A stretch of DNA of 64,000 bases from Alviniconcha marisindica (lineage: Eukaryota > Mollusca > Gastropoda > Provannidae): NCBI GenBank assembly GCA_018857735.1, contig JABMCL010002105.1, positions 124,001-188,000 on the forward strand. Direction: 5' to 3'. Shown piece by piece: positions 31,308 to 43,679 of this stretch (the stretch's first letter is position 1; every line of letters starts with the position of its first letter). A program made the translations under genes and the position numbers. Under the pieces are notes generated by a model, which saw nothing but the letters and a program-made list of their open reading frames with translations, did not search any database and was not told the origin of the DNA.

Positions 31308-31391
<84 letters not shown>
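31055..31391. repeat. Large palindrome with (CA)n and (TG)n outer arms
   Basis: (CA)n (31055-31140) leads into 31141-31200; the exact reverse complement of that 60-bp segment runs up to 31310 and into (TG)n (31310-31391). A 42-bp segment of the left arm is duplicated in tandem (31159-31200 and 31201-31242). The centre is tataggcctata at 31241-31252. The inner arms show no mismatch by eye. Confidence 0.95.
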
Positions 31392-32117
<726 letters not shown>

Positions 32118-32309
32118 ATATTTATGGAGCCCTTGTAAGGTTAAGGCACATTTGGCGCAGGGGCTCGAGAAGCATCATTTGCCGGGAGTCTTTTTCGTTT
32201 ATCTTTTTGTTCTGACCCCCCCCCCCCCCCCATTCCCCTCGGCACCTGTCTTCCGCCCTTTGTTTCCTGCCGTCTCAGGCCCGGATCAGTCATCTAGCTA
32301 ATCTGTCAG

Positions 32310-32510
32310 CTGAAATCAGGAAGCTATTTGTTAAGAACGTTCTAATTCCCGTAATTGTCAGCCTGGCCTGCAGCGCTGGAAACCCCGGGTGGCCCTAAGG
32401 TACACCACTCCAACTACCGCTAATTGTTTCCCCGGGGGTCATCGCCCATTGTGGCCATTGTCCGTTTAATGGAGTGCTGTCCACAGTTTGCTTGTCTGTT
32501 TTTGTGCACA
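32310..32510. promoter_or_regulatory. Candidate regulatory block (unverified)
   Basis: Unique sequence with ttctaattcccgtaattgtc, ccgctaattgtttccccggg, cccattgtggccattgtcc and gtttaatggag. The repeated ATTGT (Sox-like) and TAATT (homeodomain) cores resemble developmental enhancers. There is no reading frame. Inference only. Confidence 0.25.
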
Positions 32511-33234
32511 GATCAGGTCCAATGATGTGAGCTTGACGGGGGTGAAGAGCAGCGTGAAAAGAGAAGAGCGGTAGCCACAGGCGGTGTCAGGAAGGGAGGG
32601 GAGGCGGGGACCGATTCGGGATCTAGATAACCGTTAAAGATCAAGGAGGTGTCAAGGCTGGCCAGGCATCACGTGGACATCCTGCCCACAGGGAGCTCAC
32701 GGGAATTAGCAGACGCGTGCGCGCACACACGAGGCAACCGATTGAGGAGTAACGGTCTAATATAGTTGTTTTTTCTTTTTTCTCAGCACATCTGAAGACA
32801 TTAAACAAAAAGAACGAACGAACGATCTTCTCAGTATCGCCATTTGAGGTTCAAAGTTGGTACGGACCTTGATTCTGTTGTCACTCTAGCGACTGTGTCA
32901 CATCAGCTAAAAAGGCAGAATATGCTGTGCGTGAACCAGCTATGGGTGATGCAAACACGTTGGCTAACACCCTGAAAAGACCAGCTCCAGCTAGACAAGT
33001 TTGATTAACATCTACTATATCAAAAGCAATTTAATTCGTGGTGTTCCAAAACCGGCTGCCATAACTTGCTGCAACGCTGTCGTCTGCTTAGTTAGCCAGT
33101 CACTAGCTGGATTTTAACGTCCCGTCTGTGTCCACACTTTTGCAAAACTCATGACCAGAGTCACTCGCACGAAGTCAAGAACGGCGAGTGTGCAAAGTCA
33201 TGACCGGCGAGTGCACAAAAATGAAGGTGAATGG

Positions 33235-33350
33235 AGCGGGAAACTAAAATTAGGACAAGGAAGAAACTGCTAGCAGTGGATGAAGCATGCACCGCTATAC
33301 TCTGACATGCTCCCTTTATTTATCAGCTAACAGAGCGGATGTACCCCACT
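33235..33350 (+). mobile_element. Dispersed element, partial copy 3
   Basis: Contains actaaaattaggacaagga and gctatactctgacatgctcc, matching the left block of copies 1 and 2; the right block is mostly lost. Confidence 0.45.
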
Positions 33351-33354
33351 GCAC

Positions 33355-33628
33355 TATATGAACCAGCACTCCAACTTTGGTTACAAAAGGTTCAAAAGTT
33401 ACGAAGATATATGGACCAATATTCACAGGACAGTGACACTGACATTATTGATAGCAGCCAAAAAACTTCAAATATCAGTCTGTACAGTAATGACAAACCA
33501 GCATACTAAGTATGGGTCAAATAAGTAACTTTGGTTACGAAAGGTTACGAAATCCTACAGAAGTTACGAAGTCAAATATTCGCTGAGAATTTGAAGACAG
33601 TGACAATGACATTATTGACAGCAGCCAA

Positions 33629-33711
<83 letters not shown>

Positions 33712-33860
33712 CCCCCCCAAAAAAACCTCAAATCTCAGTCTGTATGGTAATGAGAAACCAGCATACTAAGTTTGGGTTAAATAAGTTCAACAGTTCACAA
33801 GATATTGGACAAATTGTCACGTTTAAGAATTCGAGTCCCCCGACCTTGACCCTGACGACA
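33355..33860. repeat. GGTTACAAAAGG repeats, duplicated unit with (AC)n
   Basis: Two related units (about 33437-33530 and 33611-33785) share acattattgacagcagcca and aaccagcatactaagtttgg. The second has an (AC)n tract (33631-33711) inserted exactly after gcagccaa. It belongs to the same family as 17860-18610. Confidence 0.65.
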
Positions 33861-34718
33861 GCAACTATGAGCCAGTGACAAAAGGTGGTACAAAAAAGAA
33901 AAAAGAAAAGAAAAAAGGGACAATACTCTCAACATTTCAACAAGAACTAATAATTACATTTAAAAAAACAGAAAAAAGAAAGAAAGAAAGATAGACAAAA
34001 CATAACAGTGAGACCAAACCTGTTAAGTGAACATGACGTTTCCCCAGATGCCCTATAGAAAATCAGTTGTGATAAAAGATCGGTTGTGATGATCGGACGT
34101 GAAAACAACAGAGTATTTTTTATTATTTTTATTTTTTTACCTTTTAGTTTTTGTTTACAATTCTAGCTGTATTTTGAGGAAATAAGAACAAATTAGTTAT
34201 TTAATCACCAATTATTCAGAATTTGAAATGCTTACTTGTGTTCTCTACAATGATAATGAAAAAGGGAGTGGTTAATAACGACGCATAAGCGGACATGACA
34301 AATCACAACCGACTGGGAACAATGTCAGATCAAATAATCAGAAAAGTTTAGGTAAAATATGTGATAATGATGTAGTTGGCATCAATTTAAGATGCAGTGG
34401 ACTGGTGTGTGAATGTCCCATTTGGACCTCGCCGAATTTCGAAGATTTTGCAAAGACAAATTCACTTTTACTTTAATATGGTGCTTACACACTTTATTCT
34501 GTTGTATGTATCCCTTTAGAGAACAAACAATTCAACAAAGCAAACATCAAATACACTGAGGATGTACATGTTAGTTTATTATCAATTTAATACTTGGAGT
34601 GCACTGTACCACCACCTTTTGTCACAATCTCATATCAGTTTGGCAAAAATATCACATAACAATATGCCTGGTGAAAGTATTGCATAATAATATATCTGGT
34701 GAAGATATCGCATGATGT

Positions 34719-35149
34719 CTACTGGGGAGCGGAGATAGCTCAGTGGTTAGAGCGCCGGACTTGTGTGATTGAATCCCTGCAGGAGCGGCGGGAGAATTTT
34801 CTTCTCCAGGGTCAATTTTCTGTGCTGATTTTTATTTCGCTATCCGTTCCACCTCCGTGTTACCGCAGTAGCACGTAAAAGATCCCGGTCATTCTGCCAA
34901 AGTGCAGGTGGCAGGTTACAGTTAATCACGCATGCACCTTACGTATGTGGCTTTGCATGAAGTGACATGGTACATGGTTGTATGGTGTACACAGAACGCG
35001 CCGAGCCGGCAGCAGTTTCACGTGGCACCAGATGGATATTTAAAAACGCGCTATAAAAAGCTAGCCACTCATGTAGAATCACATGCGAGCGCGGTGGGTC
35101 TGTTCGAGAGCGGAGAATATTATAAAAGCGATCAACAACAACATACCCA
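34719..35149 (+). mobile_element. tRNA-derived SINE, near full length
   Basis: The tRNA-like head at 34730-34790 carries the A-box region agctcagtggttagagcgcc and a decayed B box. The body includes ttttcttctccagggtcaa, gctatccgttccacc, cgtaaaagatcccggtcatt and acatggttgtatggtgtac, and it ends near tataaaagcgatcaacaaca. The body is shared with copies at 36733 and 44514. It is non-coding and was transcribed by RNA polymerase III in active relatives. Confidence 0.8.
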
Positions 35150-35264
35150 GTTTGGTAGCAAAGACTGAAAGAGTTTGAGCGGTTTAAAATATACAGAATG
35201 TATAAACAACGCGGATCGGAACTAGCTGAAGTTGAGATTTGACCTTAACGCTGAAGATCAAAAT

Positions 35265-35400
35265 CGAACCTTTTCGCAAGACACGCTGCTGCAAAATCAT
35301 ACCAAGGTTGGTTACAAAAGGTTGAGCAGTTCACGAGATATCCTCCGAACAAAACCGGGACACGCGGACAGACGGACAAGGCAGTGATTTCATTCACTAT
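35265..35400 (+). repeat. Dispersed GGTTACAAAAGG repeat, single unit
   Basis: Contains cgcaagacacgctgctgc, accaaggttggttacaaaag and a tail with gacagacggacaagg, matching the family at 17860-18610. Confidence 0.55.
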
Positions 35401-36259
35401 CTTCCTTCGTGAAGGAAGTACTGATGTGTGTGTTGCGCTGGAGGGGAGGGGGGGGGGGTATAACTGTCCACTACTCGGGGCGGGGCGTGGCCGTGGGCGG
35501 GGTGGAGGCACGGAGTGAGGGTCCGCCCTCTCGGCCCCACATGCGACTGTTTAGTGATATATTGAGCTGTAACTCCCATATACACATTCCCACGATTCCA
35601 TGTGCCGGCTGCGCGCGCACTAGCTGTGACGTCGACAATCGATCAGGTGGGGTCACGTGACGGCCAGGAACGCCACTGCCGCATTACGACGTCACAAGGC
35701 AGCAGCGCCATCTTCCATCACGCGGCTTCCGAGGGAGAGATAACAATCGTCCTGGCAAAATGTTTTTTCTAGCCTGGCTAAAAAAGCATTCATCATGGAA
35801 AAAAAAGCATGTCAGTTTTGTCGACTATCGCTTCTGACGCTTTGTTGAAGCAAACACCCATCAAAAAAGAGCCTTTCTTTCATCCACATCCGATCGTTTT
35901 CTGTTTCATGTTCCCTCACAAAATCTTATTAAGCAAGAAATGAGACGACTCAGACTGTTGAAGTGGCGCTAGACTAACAGTTTGCACACACAAGCCTGGA
36001 AGTGGGCGAGAGAAGTAGAGCGGGTGGTGTCAAAGGGGGACTATCTGTGGAGAGGAATCGGCGGGCAGGACGGTGGAGAGGATGGCTATCATTCGTGCAG
36101 CATCTGGCAAGTCCGATCAGGTGTCACAGTGTACGGCAGGTCAATTTGTCTACTGCGCGGCCCCATACTGGCGCACGGAGGGGGGTGATATACATTTTTC
36201 TTTGTTGATGTTTTCGGTCGCTTCATTAGAATGGGTTTATTAGGGTTTCTGCTCTGGCA

Positions 36260-36311
<52 letters not shown>

Positions 36312-36732
36312 TATTCCAGTGTTTATGAAACAAGGATATATAAATACTGCGCGCGTATTAGTCACTGTATGTCGTTAATAGCGCTAAATGTTCCTAGTTA
36401 CGGAATAAAATTGGTTGGGTTTCCTTACGGTGTGGCCCAGTGAAACATGCCATGGAAGTACTCTGGCAAAGGCGACCTATTTCAATTAGTGCACAGACCG
36501 CGCGGTTATTAATCAGACGACTCAAAAAGAAAGAGTAACTGTTAATATGCTGCATATGGTTGCAACATATGCCACAAAAGTTTTCAGAATGTTCGTACTG
36601 TTTGATTAAAATAAGCGTTTTTCAACCTTCTGTTTCATGTATCGATCTTGTTTCAGAACGCTAGCAGTCAAACTTAAAAAGAAAAGAAAAAGATGAAGTT
36701 ATTCCATCTTTCTGTGATGACTTTTATTTTGT
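35401..36732. other. No gene recognised
   Basis: Mixed GC-rich and AT-rich DNA with an (AC)n tract at 36261-36309. Short open frames at 35409-35660 and 36002-36208 are compositional and match no family I know. Confidence 0.5.
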
Positions 36733-36965
36733 AGCACAAAAAAGATCCCGGTAGTTCTGTCAGAAGTGCAGGTGGCAGGTTACAGCCAAGCACGCACGCA
36801 TCCTACGTAGTGGCTTTACATGAAGTGGCGTGTCATGGTACATGGTTGTATGGTGTACACGGAACACGTCGAGACGGCAGCAGTTTCACGCGGCACCATC
36901 TATGTAACAACCAACAACGCTGTAAGTACACCACTTCAGCGGATATTCTAAACCGTGCTATTAAA
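36733..36965 (+). mobile_element. SINE body, head missing, ending in (AC)n
   Basis: It matches the SINE body from aaaaaagatcccggtagttc through gtggctttacatgaagtgg to gagacggcagcagtttcacg. About 38 bp are inserted after ggcacca, then cacttcagcggatattc resumes the body. The copy ends directly in the AC tract at 36965. Confidence 0.7.
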
Positions 36966-37163
36966 CACACACACACACACACAACACACACACACACACA
37001 CACACACACAACACACACACACACACACACACACAAACAAACAAACAAAACAAAAGCACACGCTGGTCATTCCACGTGCGTGCGTGCGTGCGTGCGTGCG
37101 TGTGAGTGAGTGAGTGAGTGAGTGAGTGAGTGAGTGAGTGTGAGTGAGTGAGTGAGTGAGTGA

Positions 37164-37224
<61 letters not shown>

Positions 37225-37243
37225 TGAGTGAGTGAGTGAGTGA

Positions 37244-37290
<47 letters not shown>

Positions 37291-37307
37291 TGTGTCTGTG
37301 TGCACGT
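36965..37307. repeat. Compound microsatellite: (AC)n, (GTGC)n, (GTGA)n and (GT)n
   Basis: Interrupted AC tract (36965-37036), then GTGC repeats (about 37077-37101), then GTGA and GT tracts alternating twice up to 37307. Open frames here encode only HTHTLTHS-type residues. Confidence 0.95.
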
Positions 37308-37751
37308 TCGCTTGAAGCATTGTGGTCGATATGTACACACAGACATATAGTGCAATTAGGAAAGCACGCCTCACTAGCTGGCTGATTCACAGTGATTATC
37401 ACAGCAGACCGCAGGAACCTCTACTTCCTCCGTCTTTCTACATTCTCTGCTATACCTTCAAGGGTGTGTCGCGTTTGGTACAGGCGCCAAGTGCTGAAAA
37501 AAGCTGATCTCCCATAAAATGTGGATATTAGGGCATCAATGGTGTCGGTAGACATGAAACTTTTCTACGAAAGTGGAAAAGACAATGCGCAGACAGCGGT
37601 GAAAACTGTTTACTGATCAGGTGCACACGCGGCAGGGTTTTGAATATCTTTCAGGAAATAATTGTGTGTCAGGTCCTATCAGCCCACAGTCGTGACGACG
37701 CCCAAGGAAAAGAGAAGAGAAAAACAGCGAGCGCGCGAGAGAGGTTAACAA

Positions 37752-37757
<6 letters not shown>

Positions 37758-37836
<79 letters not shown>
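37758..37836. repeat. (GA)n microsatellite
   Basis: GA tract of about 78 bp. Confidence 0.95.
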
Positions 37837-37840
<4 letters not shown>

Positions 37841-40800
37841 TGCTGGGCGTTATCTACAGTACCTAATTGACCACTTCACACCGAAAATGAAGTACGACGT
37901 TCAGCTTCAATTAAAATGACGAAGAGTGGCCGGAGTTCACAGTTTACCAATACTGTTTCGTAGATTACACTTTCCTCTTAGATATCAAGGACCATCGCAT
38001 ACAAGATAATCACGAAGATACCGTGTCAAGATGGTCAAGCATTTGAACACGGGCTAGGGAAGCTGGATCCACTGAAATACATCTCGGTGGTTGCCAAAGC
38101 CTTCCCCCTGCGCAGACAGTCTTTGGTGGTTGTAATGCCAGAGACTTGTGGGAGACTGAGGGTGGAGGATGACTGTCTGCTGTGACGACTGGTGCTATCA
38201 GACATCTCGCCTGGCTCCAGCTACGCAAGCCCTAATTGCCAGCAGAGACTGTGCAGCGGTAGAGCTGTTGCTGGCAGCCAGCTCCCTACCTCTCTGACGG
38301 GGCGCGGAAAGGCAAGACTGACATTACATTCTTACACTTGGATCACCCCCCACCCCCCACTCCACTCCTTGGTTTTGGAAGCGGGGTGTGTGGTGGGGGC
38401 TGGTGTAGGAAAAGCACAAAGCTATAAAAAATAAATAAAACAGAATGAATTTCCCGCTATTAAAAATAAATAAAAAATGAACAGTTTCTGAACCACTGAT
38501 TTAGATAGTATGTTGATACAACTCAGACTGAACCACTGTTTCCATCTCTGGTGTTGTTAGTAGTCTGCGTTCTTCTGGCTGTATATCAGCAACGATAATA
38601 AATACATTTATTTATAATCTTTGATATAAGGCCCTCTGCATAGTCAGTGGGTAGTAAGTGCAATCCAAACCGAAAGTTACACAACGCAGACGGCGGAATA
38701 GTAAAAACGGTGAGCACGAGCCAACAACGAACACATGGCTGTCGTTGCTTGCCGGCAACCGGAATGGGGAGATAGTGTGGCACTCATCAAACGCCCCTCT
38801 CTGTTGGAAGTCGATGCTCCAACATCAGACGTCTAATGTGCCGAAGCTGACCCGTGGAGGGAGGGGAAGGGGAGGGAGAGAAAAACTCGGCCATTGCAGT
38901 CATTACCTCTGGTCAGGCAAATAAACAAACGATCCCCGTAGCCGACCGTTGTCCCGTTAGGATGCCGTTCAAAAAGTGATAAATCAGTGTGGCCCCGAGC
39001 CACGACACGCCGTCCCACGAGCAAGTCTCAACCCCCTCCACTAACTCACGACTGCTACACTAGAGCACACCGTCAGCTCAAAGATCGATTTCTTAGATTT
39101 GTGTTTCATGTAACACAACTCTGCCAGCATGTGACTCAATACAATCACTCAAGTAATCAGAACTTTATTCAGTCAGAGATTTAATTAAATAATACCCTTG
39201 TGCTTGGTGAGTAGCAATTACAGCCCTACAATATCAATGGAAGCAACCACAACAACGAAACAAAAATGCAGTTCATCAAAAACAGGATTGTTTTTTTACC
39301 CCGGACATTTTTTGATTCCTTAGTCTCTGATGTTGTTGGTGCTCTCAAATTTAACGCATGCAAAAGAGATAAAATGATGTCTGCCAACTTCCACTGCTGA
39401 AAACTGAACCGGGGCATGGTCAGATCTGGGGCATCGTAGAGACCGGACAAACAAGAAGGGACAAGCTTGCAATGCGCACCTGCATTCAATGAGAGTCCGA
39501 TGTGCAGACGTCTGCGTGCGTTCCAGCCAGTGGGTTTGTGACGGTAATTAGTAAGGACAGCGCGCTCTGAGACACCGATAACGCTAGGCCAGTGATAGTC
39601 CCCTCGTGCCGATTACACTCCCTACTGTCTTAGAAAGTCGGTCTTGGCAACGAGAAAATAACCAGATATTCGGTATGTATCAATCAAATTGTAGCTACTT
39701 TTAAGAAAGCGAATCAGCAAAACACGTGAAAGTCACTGACATGTAACAGTGTTAGTGTGTACGTGTGTGTTCAAAAATGACTGAACGTATGCACTGTGGT
39801 TGCGGCTTGTCTCCAAAGGGCTGTGCTTGAAGGGAATACTGTCAAGAGAGCTCTTGGATGCCGGCACGATGATAATATTATCATTGCTGCTACTACAGAC
39901 AACGGAAACAAAGAGCAGGCCAGAACAAAGTAGAAACCAGATCAGCATGTAACCACGCCTCTCACTCCACTCTTTGAAGAGTCCGATTCCGGCACCATAA
40001 AGATTCCTGCACCGGTGCAACTCTCTGGGCAAATTCCCGGCTTATCAGGCAGCCGTCCTTTGAAACCCTAGGCCGACCCGAGCGGCTCTCGGAGTCAAAA
40101 CAAAAGTGAGCAGGGCTGACCCTTCAAGAAGAGACCACAAACACCGGCCCAAGTGCCCTGAGGGCAAACTACGTGCACGTGCATCACGAGCATCAAAGTA
40201 ATGCTGGTGGCCCGTGTCCTAGAGTGATGCAAGAGAATCTCTGGCTAACGTTATTGCCTGCGCCAGCCATCAGCGCCAAAGGAAACATCGGAATCAAAGC
40301 TATCAAACCTGACTTGCTGTTCGCCCCAGCACAGGACCAACGCCACTGAATCAGTTAGCATCCGCTGTTGATAAATAATTATGTGACTGTGTGTTTTCCC
40401 CCCTCCATCTTTCTTTTCGGCAGTGTTCAAGTGATATATGTATATAAACAAATGCCATGAATCTCTAATACTGATTTTGCTGTTTTTCCAGAACAATCGC
40501 TGTAAAACATCCACGATTACAAATCCTTTGTGTCAACGCTGAACATTTCAACTGACATAAGAAGTGTTACAGAAGCGAAATAACAAATCACAACTACTCT
40601 TCAAAACAAGTTTAAAATAAAAAGGTTTGTTGCCTTGCGCGGCAAAATAGCCCCCAGTTGTTTGTCTAGATACTTCAAGACACTGTTATTGTCAGTATAC
40701 TATAATTATATATGCCCATTTTGCACTAGATGTGGTTATTAGTAACAGTACATCAGCACACCTAGTTTGGTTGCTGATACATCAATGGTACAGAAAATAT

Positions 40801-41304
40801 ACAACTGACACAAATTCAGTAAGGTTTTGAACCATCACAGTGACCGCGACCACAGAAATCCAATCTTTACACAAGACAGTCCAACTTACGATGATGTACC
40901 ATCAACCTAAGCGTGGTTGTAGTGGCCGTCAACTACGTTCCAAAGTTTTTGACCCGTACACGGCTGCAGGCCACTAGGCTGAACAAGGCACCACAGTTTA
41001 AAACCTTGTAACCAGCTTTACACCGCTATACCCATTGTATTGTTTTATTTTAACACCAAAGGCACTGACCATGACCACCTTTTAAACACACATCGCTGCA
41101 GGACTTGCAACGCTCAGACCCTCTGCCGTTGCCGACGATGCAGAACTGGCTGCCGTCAACTTTTGACATTATTTTCTTCTTCTTCATCAAGAACACACTT
41201 GTAAATCATCAAGAACACACTTGTAAACAATGAACGCTCGCAGCCGACTCAGTCCACCGGCATTTCCAACACAACACCGGATGTGTCCAGCTCACAAAGG
41301 CCGT
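37837..41304. other. 3.4 kb with no recognised gene
   Basis: No exon or retroelement protein recognised. Short frames (for example 38010-38228 minus and 39733-40032 minus) show no family resemblance. A decayed dispersed-repeat unit lies around 40855-40930. Confidence 0.5.
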
Positions 41305-41404
41305 GGTTTGGCAGGAAGATATCTTCTGAACCGCCCAACGATCATGCACCGCTACACCAAGTTTAAAAAGTTGGGCGGTTCAGAAGATATCTTCCTGCCA
41401 AACC
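41305..41404. repeat. Perfect 35-bp inverted repeat, 30-nt loop
   Basis: Arms 41305-41339 and 41370-41404 are exact reverse complements. Each also contains the internal palindrome gaagatatcttc. The right arm and loop belong to the GGTTACAAAAGG dispersed family, so the left arm looks like a copied inversion of it. Confidence 0.95.
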
Positions 41405-42419
41405 CCGGACACAGGGAAAGACCTAACACACAGTTACACCCCCCTCCAATTGTTACATGATATATATAAATATAAATGTTGAGATATGTTTTCTTCTCCC
41501 TTTTTTCAATACTTCAACAACCTGTATCTGTATTAGAAGAGATCGCACGCTTCAATACTGTCTACTTTACAGGCTGTTGATCGTGTTACACGGCCAGTAC
41601 GTATTAACCGCTTTCAATCAAGCAGTGTGCTAGCCACGAAGTCTTTGATTCACTTCAACTCCGCCTCTGTCACGATCAGCTGCTATTTGTTCCGGTAGTG
41701 ATGAGCCGCTTAACGACATTCCCAGGTGGGAAGCTTTATCTTTATGGCTAGCTGGTTCCTTCCTACACAGGCCTGAGTAAGAACCCGCTGCACAAATAGA
41801 GGCTGGGACATTTCAGTCCATATTTGCAGCATCCTATAGTGCCCACGCCTCGTGAGGCTGTCAAATAATTGTCACATCACTTTGTTTGTAATGGGGGGGG
41901 GGGGGGGGGGGGGGTAGAGATTCCAAAAGCTGTGCTAAATAGCATGGATTCGAAACAGTAAAAGAGGTTTACAATAAAAGGGGCCTGAAAACAAAAAAGC
42001 AACAAAGAAAATGAAAAATAATGTTTACTTTCGGCAAGAGCAGCTTAGGCAGTCAGGGTAAAACTTGTGTAGCGTGGTGACGGGGTGGTGGGTGGGGGTA
42101 GAACGGGGTTAAGGTGGAAATTGGGAGGGGGGGGGGGGGAGGTACCGGTGAACCAACCCATTAATCATCCCTAACCCCTTAGGATGTGCTTGGCTCTCGC
42201 TGTCTCCAGCCATCCTGGCTCCCACCTCCCTCCGTCTTCCACGACAAAAACGATCCAATAGTCCATGGATCTAATGGGCACTGTAACATAACCATAGTAA
42301 AAGGCCATCTGAATCGGAAAGCACTTTCATATTTCGATGGTGATGCAAACCTTTTCTCCCACTACAGGCCAAGTCTCGCCCTTCCTTTTTTCTTTCTTTA
42401 CGTCTCCGTTGTGCCAGAT
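41405..42419. other. No gene recognised
   Basis: Contains G runs at 41893-41914 and 42124-42139 and otherwise unrecognised sequence. Confidence 0.5.
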
Positions 42420-42960
42420 TGGCGCTGACAAGAGCTGTACAAATCTAGTCAAATGGGTCCTGACAAGACCTGCAGAAATCCAATTTAATGGGCCCTGACC
42501 AGACCTGTAGAAATCCAATTAAATGGGCCCTGACAAGACCTGTATAAATCATAGTTCAGGAGCTGTGTGAGAGTCGAGGTGGCCGTCATGGGCTGTCCGT
42601 CCTAACGAGCCTTCTGGTTTCCGTGGACGTAAAGCTATATTGAACCATGCTTCGGCATTGGTCTCAGCTGTCCCTAATATGTCAACTAACATCTGAGGAC
42701 ATTAAGCAACACTACCTACCTAACTGTATAAATACAATTAAATGGGCCCTGACAAGACCTGCAGAAATCCAATTAAATGGGCCCTGACCAGACCTGTATA
42801 AATACAATTAAATGGGCCCTGACAAGACCTGCAGAAATCCAATTAAATGGGCCCTGACCAGACCTGTAGAAATACAGTTAAATGGGCCCTGACAAGACCC
42901 GTTGGGTCCTGACAAGACATTAAAAAAATCCGGTCAAATGGGCGCTGACAACTGCTGGCA
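42420..42960. repeat. 36-bp minisatellite split by a retroposon
   Basis: The unit contains ctgacaagacctgcagaaat and ccaattaaatgggccc. Units run from 42420 to 42549 and from 42724 to about 42960, with a 174-bp insertion between them. Confidence 0.9.
42550..42723 (+). mobile_element. 174-bp retroposon with (ACCT)n tail, copy 1
   Basis: It starts catagttcaggagctgtgtg and ends gcaacactacctacctaa. It is flanked by ctgtataaat (42540-42549 and 42724-42733), although that word also belongs to the array. A copy at 59076-59253 is nearly identical and has an independent target-site duplication. There is no coding capacity; it was presumably mobilised by a LINE sharing its 3' end. Confidence 0.8.
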
Positions 42961-43075
42961 GCAGAGCACAAGGCTATATTCTGACCTACTCCATGCCTCC
43001 CAGGAAGCTGTATGTTCCGTCTGTGGGGGATAATGTCTGCGTCAGTCGCTGGTTCCACCCCACCGCGGGATGGCA
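42955..43075 (+). mobile_element. Dispersed element, partial copy 4
   Basis: Contains aggctatattctgacctact and tccatgcctcccaggaagc, then a weak right block (gtctgcgtcagtcgctgg). Confidence 0.4.
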
Positions 43076-43679
43076 AATGGAACTCTGTCTCATTACAGAA
43101 AAAAGAAAGAAAAAAGAAAAAAGAAACAGAAAACCCAGATCAGCTCTTCCCTAGACTGGAATACGGTCGTGTTTTGTTGCTGTAACATGCAGAGAGCAGC
43201 GGCAACATGTCAGACATTGGCTAATAATGTTGGAGGCAGTTCTGTCTGACTCCCCCGCAGACGGGACCGGGTACCCCCCCTCTAGACGTGCTTGCCTCTT
43301 GAATCCGGTGGCCTTGCTGAGAGACGCACGGCCCAGTCCTCCCTGCCTGGCACGAGGTGCGCGCCACGTGATGTCACAACAGTTTATAACCACAACGGTC
43401 GTGTCATTAGCTCCCTGGTGCAGGGCTGTCTCATTATCATGCTTCCTCCCCATCGTCTCCACCCATTTCCTTTCGCTCTCCAACCACCTCCCTTTATCAG
43501 TCCTGATTCACCGTCAGAGTCAGCACCACCACCACCACCACCCCGCCTCCATGACCCCCCCCCCCAACCACACACACACACACACACATTAAGTATAGAA
43601 GCATACAGAGAATTGTTGATAAAGAATTCGCAATTCAATACGCGATTCATCAAACAAACCTGACCTACTCCAGATAACA

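Noticed and set aside
36948..37402. Long His-Thr-Leu-Ser open frames on the minus strand
   Set aside because: They are translations of GT/GTGA microsatellites; no initiation context or protein-like composition. The same holds for all HTHT, VCVC and RERE frames.
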